This document shows, in pieces, positions 55,096 to 64,000 of a stretch of 64,000 nucleotides of DNA. The notes under the pieces are model-generated. The model saw only the letters and a program-made list of their open reading frames with translations, was not told where the DNA came from and ran no database searches. A program made the translations under genes and the position numbers. The stretch's first letter is position 1, and each line of letters starts with the position of its first letter. Origin of the DNA: Rosellinia necatrix (lineage: Eukaryota > Ascomycota > Sordariomycetes > Xylariales > Xylariaceae); the NCBI GenBank assembly GCA_021209875.1, contig JAGYVD010000001.1:682001-746000 (forward strand). Direction: 5' to 3'.

Positions 55096-57090
55096 TCTAA
55101 GTTAGAAGCAGTTTCATTATTGGGGAAAAGCTACATACGGATTCAAGTACTGTCATTATAGATATTGAAATACTATAACGTTGAAGAGCTGTTATCGCAG
55201 TTAGAAATGTAGTTAGAAAATCGTGCCGAGGAAAGGACCAGGCCCTACAGCTGGATTAAACGTTCTATCAAATTATATATGATGCAAGCGCTGAATAAAT
55301 ATTCGCAATAATTATAGTTATCGAAGCAAGGGAGAGACTGCACGTAATCAACATACACAGGCAGCAGGTTTGGCGCGACCTATTACACCCACGGCTGGTG
55401 ACATGCTGGGTAGGACAGCGCCGGTTGGTAGGGCACGGAGGATGGTGGCACAACTTGTGAGGGAGAGGGCAAAGGGAAAACAGAAGCGATATGGTGGAAC
55501 AAAGAGGCGGCGATGAAGGTATCGCTATCTTATATTCTCTTCCGATTTTCGGCCACTATTGGGTAACCCGCTAGGCATACGAGACCAGTAACCGCCGAAA
55601 CACATGATACTGCCTTGAAGCCCCATCATCACACCCGACATATACGTCACGCGTGGCTGTAAACATGATTGAATGGAGCTAGAAACACAGCTGACTTGTC
55701 CTCGAGTCACACAAGGTCCGTATTCTCCGAGCCCCGTGGGTTACCTCAATCGTTTGTGGTTCATCCCTCGGACCATGCGGCCCGTCGTGGGAGCGTTTAA
55801 TATCTTACTTTTTGGATACCGAATCGGTTAATTAAACTGGTGATGGGAACACCAGTCTTATCGCTGATGTGCACACGGGATTTGTGTCCCTTGAATAAAT
55901 TTCTCGTGTCAGCACCGTGGTCGTGATCGTACGGGGATAATTGATACTCTTGTATAGATCTCAAAGGGATGTAGAATCGCACGTCAGGTACACCTTGAGG
56001 GAAACCAAATAGATACCAAAAGCGCCTTGAGGTGCTCAAAAGGCGGGAAAGATGGAATCTGTGCGAGGACGGGGGTGAAAAGGGTCCAGTTGATTGGTGG
56101 ATGCTAGATACGTTCTTAAGAATTTGAAAGTTTATCCAAACACGGCGCTGAATTATAAATAAACTTGTGGTTCGCTAGCTAGTAATTATACACTCATCAT
56201 GCGAAGGAAGTAACGTACTTTCTAGATAAGATGGTGCAGTTGAACTACTGCGGATAAATATCTGTGCATGAATGCCAACCCAAATGTCGTATTGTTGAAT
56301 AATTGACGAGAATAATGCCAAAATATTGATAGCGCTCGTGTTAAATATGTGCGTGCGGGAGGCAACGAGAAGCGCCTCTGGGGTTTTGACGGAGGGTTTC
56401 AAAATTGAATGGCAGGGTTTAACATCGGGGGAAGTAGAATCACGTATGTACGAGTTCGCCGGATTTCCTTTTTTAACACAGAACTCGACATGAAGCGTCT
56501 GAGAAATTTTGGCGACGATAAATATTGCGCAAAAAGGTCTGACGGGCTTCCCATCCCCTGATGCTAGAACACCCCCATCTCCATCAAAGCACTCTATTTT
56601 CACCTTACTAATAAGATTCACATATTTTAGAGTCATCTTGGCTAAATCTAACTTCGCAGCTGATTCGTGTTTTCTCTTATGGGTATAGTGAGACGACGAA
56701 TCACGGCATGGCCTGGCATGATTAATGTTGAGTCATTCGAGTTGCATGAAGTAGCATGGCGCTGAGTGTGCATTGGGAGGTGAGGGGCGGCGGCCGCAAC
56801 GTCGAGAGGGGTCTGTTTGGGGGCCAAGATTGGTTTACGTGAAGCCAAGTCAGCCCGCATAAAGGGCCGCCAAGTGATGATACGCCATCCGTTCTAGGCT
56901 AGCATTTTCGCCATGTGAGAAACTGGGTTCACTTAGTGCATCGTCGTCCTTTATATTTTAGTCGCATACCCCTGAAGAATTATGCCTGTCCCCAAGTGCT
57001 TCGTTTTTATTTGCATCCGTATTCTCTCGCGCACGTCAAAAAATTCGTGACGTGGTATTCCAGTGCAAGAGATACAATAAGCCCACCGTT
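55096..57090. other. Spacer with two doubtful minus-strand ORFs
   Basis: Minus-strand frames at 56175-56636 (154 codons, ATG start) and 55797-56039 (no ATG) have fairly protein-like text. They might be exons of one gene, with CGCACAG near 56064 as an acceptor, but I could not find a consistent junction or a domain. The NLR promoter is at the right end. Confidence 0.35.
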
Positions 57091-60000
57091 ATGGAGACTC
57101 CGATCACCCCTGTCAGCGCGGTGGCTGCGCCATTCGCAGGCACCCCGAGAGGAAGCAACGACGAGATTACAGAGATCTGGAAGGAAGTGGAGGATCGAAT
57201 TCTCCAGATGGTAGGAGGGGATAGGGCGAAAATTAAACAAGACCTTAGCATCGAACAGGTCCTGCAATGCTTAGACGACGCACAGGCAGAGGACAAGAGG
57301 GCGGCCGAGAAGCATGGTACCCTGAAGAAGGTCTTTAATCATACTCTCGACTGCATCGCGACAATAGGCGGACTTGTCGCAGACAGTGCATCGTGTGTAA
57401 GTCGGATCGGCCTCCTGGGGTGAACAGTATCTAAAATATATGCATAGGTACTCCAGCCCGCAAGCACCTGCTACAACGCCCTAACATTCGTCATCCAAGC
57501 GTGGAGAGGATACGAGGGAATGTTTGAAAGTCTGGGCGGGCTCCTCGAACAATGTGGAGAATTCCTCGACAGACTCACCTATTACACTGTCTCTAGAATG
57601 GATGCGACCATGACCAAGGTCGCTTGTCGGCACTTACATTTGTTCGTGGAAATATGCGACCGCATTTTGAGACTGAACCGGACACGCTCCAAGATCAAGG
57701 CTTTTACGAAACAGTTGTTTCTTGGCGATGATGGTGTTCAGGACCTATTGGGCCGAATGAATAATCTGGTTAATCAAGAGCATCGGCTTGCGTCAGCCCA
57801 AACCTTCAAGTCTAGTAATGAGGCGGCAGAAAATTCAAGAGACAACTTGGTATTGACTAAGAAGGCGGACACAAAACTAGATATTCTAGTGAAGGACAAA
57901 AAGTTGAAAGACCACAGCGAGGAGACTAAGAAGTGGAAGGACGCTCTTAGAGATGTCTTGGATTTCGACCGGTCTGAGCTCGACAGTGGGGAACCAATCG
58001 AACGCTGGAGAGAGGGTTTACGCAAATACAGGGCGGATGTCATTGACGGTACCGGGGACTGGATTAACGAACATCACTCCTTTATGTCTTGGATCAAGGG
58101 AGACTCTTCACCAGTCCTGGGGATCGAAGGCGGAGATGCTACAGGCAAAACTCGTCTCGCCACTAATATTATCATGTCGCTTCGGGGGCTGAATGCCTTC
58201 GATACATCGAGCTCAAGATCAACTGTCGCCTATTACTTCCTGGAAACAGGGTCTAAAGCGGCAGACGAGAAAAACAATGTTGGGGAATCTATGTCTAAGA
58301 GCCTACTCTGGCAACTTGCCAACGCGGATAGGCCGTTCTTAAAATCCGCTGCCAACATCTGCGAGAAAGCCAAGCCCTTCAAGAACCACCAAGAGATGTG
58401 GATAAAGCTGCTGCTAGAAAACGATGACCGAATCAATAGCGATAGTGTCTTCTTTATCGTTATTGATGGGGTTGGTGATGGTATTGTTGCGCTGGTCCCT
58501 CTCTTCAAGAAGCTATCCACCGAGCCAAAGCGCCAGAGGATTCGCGTACTGTTTACCGGAAAACCGAATGTGTTCAATAAACTAGATCTTGTGGACGGCG
58601 TCGATTTTAACAAGATCGTACTAAAACATTCGAATGAAGAAGATATAAAATTATACATTCGGACCCGCCTTGATGGGATGGAAATACTGAAAGATCGTGA
58701 TCGGCCTAGCATATCGGAGATGCGAGATAAAATCTTCAACACCCTGAAGACAGAGACCAGCGATTACTCCACACTTAGCTCCGTGCTCGACAATATCGCG
58801 CAGTCCGGTGGCGATATTGGTGAAATAGACGATTGTCTTAACATGGCCGGGCAAACTACATACAATCAACTCATCAAGGAGATCGAACAACTTAACAAGA
58901 CAAGGAGTTCCAAAGAGATCGATGAAATCAATGAGATTATTCTTTGGATTAATTGGTCCCAGGAACCGCATACCCCAAGCCGAATGGAAGCGGCCTTGAC
59001 ATTGCGAACAGGCAGTGCATCTAGCCAGCAAAAGTCTCTGCTATCATTACAGTCAAAAATAGAAACAAAATACTCTCTGTTTGCTGTAGTTGGTGGAGTA
59101 GTTAGGTACAAATTGCCGGAAGGGTTTGATGGCATCCCGCGCAAGAACCAGGAAAAGAGTGTTGATGGGAGTGCTATTCTCGGCACGGAAGAAATTCACC
59201 CTGCCGAAATCGGGATGCTCAAGCACTATTTATCTAATATTTGTCCCCGGAATGTCTATGACAAGTTCGAATTCGACGACTTTTTCGAGCGTAAATTGGT
59301 TCGAAAGGGCACTTACATTTGCCAGGACTTGGACAATGCCCATATCACACTGGCGATACGATGCCTGACTTGTCTTGTCGAGCAGAGGACGGATACGGCC
59401 GAGAAAATGCATTATTACGCCCACGAGCAACTCTACCGCCACCTAGTATTAACTGACCTCTCGTTGGCAGATCGAGATCTCAAAGCTGAGGCTGGAGAGA
59501 AGCTTGCCAAGCTTTTCACCACCGATTATGGTATTGAATCACTCCTCTATCCAGATCCGGTTGGTGATACGAAGAGATATCCCGGCTCTCAGCTGGACAT
59601 TCCATTGAACTGGGATAGTTGGCTATTTTTGGATGAAGGAGCCACCCTTCTCAGCGTCTGGTTCAAAGACTCGGCTGTCCTTGAGAAGATCAAAGAGAGC
59701 GAATTTGTGAAGGATTATAATGCCATTGATGCAAAGCGTCACGATGTGATGTTCGCACTCGGGTTAAAACAAGCTGCAATGAGACTGTTTAGAGAGGAAT
59801 CTCCCAAACGTCAATTGTTGAATGCTTTTAGCTTTCTTCAATCATTCCTTGACAGAGTGCGTAATCCAATCCAATTAACTCTCAATAGCGTCAATCCTCC
59901 GATTCTAATAAAAAATAGGATGCTTATAAAGCACAAGAACAAGACCTCGGCAAATTCTTCCACAGTCTCTATAATCCTACCGTTGAAAAAGTCATTCTTG

Positions 60001-61649
60001 TTGAAGATTGGTCAAAGGGGAAGTTGGGTGTCGAGAAAGACTCACTTTGGGAGGCACAAGTAGCTAACTTGCTCTTCTATCTCTCTGAAGAGGGTAGTAT
60101 TACTAAGGATCATGCTGAATCTCGTGCGCGAGAGGCATTGAAACTAGACCCAGAGAACTGGAGAGCCTCACATACTCTTGCAAAGGTTATCGAATCCCGA
60201 GATGAGGCTGTAGCCATTCTAAGTAGCGTCATTGAGAAACGAGTCCTCGATACTGAATGGCGCGACAAGAAGGCGAATAAAGATATCCTAGCGGAGATGC
60301 TTATCGGTTTGGGAGATATATACTGGAAATACGAAGATAAGGCTGCATTTGCTACGGAAACGTATCTCAAGAGTCTTGATGAGAGCTGCTCTCTTTTCAG
60401 CAACTATATGGATATCTTGGAAAACTTGACGGACCAAAAGGAGTTTGACTCCGCCATCACCTTTGTTGAAAGGCTGCTCAATGATACGACTGGTGACACT
60501 CTCGACACTCTGAAGAATGTTGCGATGCAGTCCAGCCATGATGCCGAGGATGTTATTGGTCTGGTTGCCCGGGCGGCACACGCGACGAATCGCTGGGGTA
60601 GCCTCGACAAGTGCTATAAAGAAGCCGTAATTGCTCCTTTAGACATGTTCACATACACTTACAGGCTGCAGTACGGGCATCATATTGCCAAGGTGAAAGG
60701 ACGTGAAGAGGAAGCGTGCGCGGTGTTGGAAGCTATTCAGAAAGACGGAAGTAAAGTTGACGACGAGGAGTTGAGACTATTCGCGATTCGCAAACTTCCA
60801 GCAACGGTCGTACCGATATACACGCAACTGACTTTCACCGATGGTATAAAGACAGAGGCGGCCGAGGCCATACACAACAAGGTTGATGGGTTGTACCGAG
60901 AGTTCAAGGCCGTCGAGCAAACAAACATCGATTCTACCTTGGCCTTGGCACACTACTACTTCCTTTATTCCGACGATCTTCGGGCTAAGGAACTCGTCAG
61001 AAGCATCGTGATCCAAGCGCTTGAGCTGCTCTCCGATGACGATATAGAGAATGACCCAACATCGTTCTGGGAGCTGAGTCGGGTTTTCTGCACGTTGAAA
61101 GATAAAGCCAATATGCTTGCGAGCTGGCATCTCAATGCAAAAGCGACGGCGGCAGGAATGAAAGCAAATGAAGAGGAAAGAAGGGCTTCGGAAGAGGAGT
61201 CGAAGAAAAAGCTTGAAGAGAAACAAGAAGATTCAATGCAGGACACGGAGCTCCAGGAAAAACAAGAAGATTCGGCGCAAGATACAGATGCCGCACCGAA
61301 GGAAGAAGAGACTGCCCCGGAATCCCTCGTTTCACTGGTACCCTCTGAGCCTTCTGGCGCAATTTCTTATTGCGATGGTGGCTGCGGCCATGCATGGAGT
61401 TACCCAACTGGATTATGGACTTGTATTTCTAATACGGGCGCGATCCAGTTCGATGAAAAGTGCTACCGCAAGCTGGTTGAAGGCACTCTGGAGGTACCCG
61501 TCTGCAGTATTGATCATTATTTCTACTATATTGATATAAAGGACGATGTGGAAGAAGGGTCAGTGCGTGTTGGAGACCGACTGGTCACGGTACAAGAATG
61601 GAAAAGCGAGGTCAGGGCGAAATATGTTGATTTTGATGTTGTTACCTAG
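57091..61649 (+). CDS. NLR-like STAND protein: Goodbye domain, NACHT-type P-loop NTPase, TPR-like repeats, Cys/His C-terminus
   Basis: Exons 57091-57396, 57448-59856 and 59919-61649 (introns 51 and 62 nt, phase 0) encode 1481 residues. The N-terminal 200 residues match the fungal STAND Goodbye domain (NDEITEIWKEVEDRILQM, CYNALTFVIQAWRGYEGMFE, VEICDRILRLNRTRSKIK). The NTPase has P-loop GIEGGDATGKTRLATNI (about residues 326-342) and Walker B FFIVIDGVGD (about 435). Intron 2 (GTGCGT...AATAG) moves the frame into an alpha-helical, TPR-like region (ESRAREALKLDPENWRASH). A Lys/Glu coiled stretch follows, and then a C-terminal domain with YCDGGCGHAW, FDEKCYRKL and VCSIDHYF, a likely zinc site. Such proteins are candidate nonself-recognition receptors. 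The effector type is not evident. No defect is visible. Confidence 0.9.
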
Positions 61650-61763
61650 AAAGTAAGGGAACTCGACGGAGCTATATGGCTATCGATATCTACATTACTC
61701 AATGACAAAATGAAAAGCACAAGTATGAGAGCAAAACAATAGTCCAAGGCAACCAACTCGATG

Positions 61764-63710
61764 TTAGCATATCTGGAGCTCTCGCACTTCATGTTCCCCC
61801 TTTGTGAGCTCGCCATACATAATACCTTGAACATACGATTCACCGATGAGATTGTAAACGTCGGAAAGAGGGTTGTCTTCCCGAAGGATAAAGGGGATTT
61901 CCGCGCCGTGAAATACAGCCACAATGTCTTCAGACTTTGTCCTGGCCGAACCAATGCCCAAGCTTCCGCAGGAGGTAATGAAAATCCGGCGATTTTCCAA
62001 GTTTGCCATTCTCATGGAGAGAAAGGAGCTTAGCATTTTCAGATCAGCGCTCGGTGCTCCACGGTCATTAACGACGTAGTCGGTAAGCCTTGTCAGCGAG
62101 TCAGGGGTCAGGGGCGTAAACATATGAATATCTTCCAGGGGAGTAACTGCACTGTGGCCGTCGTATCTAGATTCTACGCCGTGGAGCAAAGTACAAATTA
62201 TCATCTGGGTATCAAGGTTAATAGGGGGGGTACAACTTTTCGCCATGGTCTCGATCAGTGCAATGGCCAGGAGTAGGTACTCAAATGGATCATAATCTCG
62301 CCAATTCCCAAGGACGGCTGAGGCGATAAGGACCCTATCGTAGATGGAACCGCGAATGACGAGGATTTCTTGTGAATCAACAGTCTTGAAGCTCGGGCTG
62401 GACTCGTAGGAGCTACCGGCCTTGAAGTTACCATCGTCAGATCCTGGAAGGTCCCATCTTATATCCCGTTGGCAGTATGCCAAAATGCAATACGAGAAGT
62501 CCCATTCACAAGACCAATCCGGAACCCAGGAAGGTAGGCCCTCCACGGTTTTGGGTTGTGACGACAGCCATAATAGTCTCATGTGACCCTGACGGAGCAG
62601 TGCTTTCGCCGCTTGAATAAAACAATCTTGGGTTGTCAGATCGTAGTTCACATTAATCCCCAAGGTTGATGAGTCTCTGGATAGACCAAGAAGGGCAAAT
62701 ATAGTATCTCTCGCATCTTTTGACTGAATTCCGCCAGCCTTGGCAGTAACAAGAAGGTCCCAAAGGGAATATACATCTTTGTTGTTTTGGAAGTCGCATC
62801 GCATACGGAACATATCCGTCCCGAGGCTTGCAGTACCCAGGCCGAATAGTTCGTTTTCGATATCATCCAAAGTGAGGGCTTGACCAGTCGTTTTGGCCCA
62901 GGCGACCCTCTGCACGCTTTTAATCGTGGTAGACGCAACAAAGAGCACTTCCCACCAACAGAAGTAATCGCCATAAACGAATTGGACTTCGCGGGCCGCC
63001 AAGAACTCCTGCTGTATCCAGATTCTCTGGAACCACGGCCGTTCGATGATTTTCTGGATCGCCCTGCCGCTAGAACCATCGTCTCTAGCCAGCACCTCCG
63101 CAAACTCGTTGAATACGTCGACGGTCAGATCTGGACCCCTCTCCTGTAAACGGCGTTCAAGATCGTCCAGCGTGTCGAATACCTTTTTGTCGATGTCGGT
63201 GGAGGGGCCAAGCCAGGCGAAGACAACGGCGGCCTGTTCGTAGACGGACTTCATGCTCGCGACCTGCCAGGACTTTTCTTCGTTATCCGGTTGGTTGATG
63301 CATATCGCATCGACCCATAGATAAGTTTTTCGGATTTCTTCTTCATTGCGAAATCTCCGGAGGGCGTCGTTGAGATTGGCTCCGATACGCAAGAGCTGCC
63401 GATGCCCCGACCCCGATCCCTCTGGGTTGATGATTAACTCGTGCGTTGGAGAAGGGTCTCCCCAAACGTACGAGAGAGCAAAGTAATCGACGTCATCATC
63501 AAGGGAGGCTATTTTCATGGAACATTCAAGAATGCCGGAATCCCCCTGCTGAGGCGAGGCATAAAGCTTAAAGAGTCTGATCTCCCGCCGGGCTTTATTC
63601 AGCGGTGGATACTGGAAAGATAGCAGGGGATCATCAGTTCGCATGGTGGTTGAGTGTGGAGCCAGAGACTGGTTTTGGAATCTTTCCTGTCGTGGTGGGA
63701 TGGACCCCAT
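61764..63710 (-). CDS. HET-domain (heterokaryon incompatibility) protein
   Basis: A 648-residue intron-less ORF from ATG 63710. The HET domain spans about residues 75-215: VDYFALSYVWGDPS, then NLNDALRRFRNEEE, YLWVDAICINQPDNEEKSWQ, MKSVYEQAAVVFAWLGPS, and further on WFQRIWIQQEFLAAREV. HET domains are related to TIR-fold proteins and trigger cell death in vegetative incompatibility. The region after residue 300 (DTIFALLGLSRDSS, WVPDWSCEWDFSY) is the usual variable C-terminal half, ending in the REDNPLSDVYNLIGESYV segment common to this class. Its stop is 114 bp from that of the NLR gene on the opposite strand. The frame is intact. Confidence 0.93.
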   Translation of the reverse strand: MGSIPPRQERFQNQSLAPHSTTMRTDDPLLSFQYPPLNKARREIRLFKLYASPQQGDSGILECSMKIASLDDDVDYFALSYVWGDPSPTHELIINPEGSGSGHRQLLRIGANLNDALRRFRNEEEIRKTYLWVDAICINQPDNEEKSWQVASMKSVYEQAAVVFAWLGPSTDIDKKVFDTLDDLERRLQERGPDLTVDVFNEFAEVLARDDGSSGRAIQKIIERPWFQRIWIQQEFLAAREVQFVYGDYFCWWEVLFVASTTIKSVQRVAWAKTTGQALTLDDIENELFGLGTASLGTDMFRMRCDFQNNKDVYSLWDLLVTAKAGGIQSKDARDTIFALLGLSRDSSTLGINVNYDLTTQDCFIQAAKALLRQGHMRLLWLSSQPKTVEGLPSWVPDWSCEWDFSYCILAYCQRDIRWDLPGSDDGNFKAGSSYESSPSFKTVDSQEILVIRGSIYDRVLIASAVLGNWRDYDPFEYLLLAIALIETMAKSCTPPINLDTQMIICTLLHGVESRYDGHSAVTPLEDIHMFTPLTPDSLTRLTDYVVNDRGAPSADLKMLSSFLSMRMANLENRRIFITSCGSLGIGSARTKSEDIVAVFHGAEIPFILREDNPLSDVYNLIGESYVQGIMYGELTKGEHEVRELQIC

Positions 63711-64000
63711 AATTATACCGTTAATCCCCTGGCTCCGCCGGCTACCCGATCACTGGGTTCTAGGTTCTGGGGCGCGTGAGTCTCGAGCTAAGGGGTGCGA
63801 CGCTAGGAGCTAGGAGGTATCGAAGGCCCCGAAGGTGGCCAATAGGAAGGAGGTCCTTGGGGGCCATTTATAACAACGCTAATGTATAACTATTATTCCT
63901 AACGTATCTGTCCATCTGTCTATAATATCAGCTTAAACCCCAATATCAACATTTCCTCAACGCTGTTTTATTGTTAAATAAGCACTAGGGCACATTAGAG
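63711..64000. other. HET gene upstream region, no gene seen
   Basis: 290 bp to the window edge; nothing recognised beyond the probable promoter. Confidence 0.5.

Noticed and set aside
55797..56636. Two minus-strand ORFs possibly belonging to one spliced gene
   Set aside because: Composition is suggestive, but I found no phase-consistent intron and no known motif.
59857..60063. Apparent frameshift splitting the NLR gene into two ORFs
   Set aside because: A 62-nt GTGCGT...AATAG intron joins both frames at phase 0 and restores conserved sequence, so the gene is intact.
1..64000. tRNA genes, rRNA, CRISPR arrays, intact transposons
   Set aside because: I looked by eye for T-loop sequences, 5S-like segments, regular spacer arrays, transposase or reverse-transcriptase motifs and terminal repeats, and found none I could support; tRNAscan and a repeat library would settle this.

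Overview
The window reads as nuclear DNA of a filamentous ascomycete (Pezizomycotina, most likely a Sordariomycete; I cannot name the species). The grounds are short GT-AG introns (51 to 219 nt, often with a CTAAC-type branch site), a Zn2Cys6 regulator, a HET-domain protein, a fungal-type NLR, and long intergenic spacers. I support 23 protein genes, several of them spliced, plus one clear pseudogene. I found no rRNA, tRNA, CRISPR array or intact transposon.

Region by region. 1-16 kb: the 5' part of an S28 serine peptidase, a Zn2Cys6 transcription factor, a spartin/senescence-domain protein, gamma-tubulin complex component 4, and a conserved fungal protein of unknown function. 16.3-25 kb: a gene-poor stretch with microsatellites and TACCTAGGTA-type sequence; its only convincing gene is a small secreted eight-cysteine protein interrupted by an in-frame TAG. 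25-38 kb: a tandem Cys/His repeat protein, a NADAR-domain protein, and a run of conserved cellular genes. In that run TIM44 and mitochondrial uS11 are divergently transcribed, followed by a DeSI-type PPPDE peptidase, the OLA1 ATPase and a nuclear-looking acidic protein. 38.5-45.4 kb: enzymes of an accessory type, namely a decayed FAD-linked oxidase, a SAM methyltransferase, a four-helix membrane protein, a multi-exon O-methyltransferase and a secreted CE1 esterase; no PKS, NRPS or terpene synthase is present. 46.4-48.8 kb: one tiny cysteine-rich ORF and spacer.

48.8-63.7 kb has the character of a nonself-recognition region. It contains a dynamin-family GTPase whose reading frame continues through a canonical intron into an FG-nucleoporin-like tail, a second SAM methyltransferase, an unknown protein, a Goodbye-NACHT-TPR NLR, and a HET-domain protein convergent with the NLR only 114 bp away.

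Reading caveat: five otherwise well-conserved genes (GCP4, the 14.8-16.3 kb gene, TIM44 and both SAM methyltransferases) each need one or two single-base frame corrections, mostly at G/C homopolymers or GC-rich simple repeats. I read this as probable consensus error rather than mass pseudogenisation. Domain assignments are from recognition of motifs; no database search was run.
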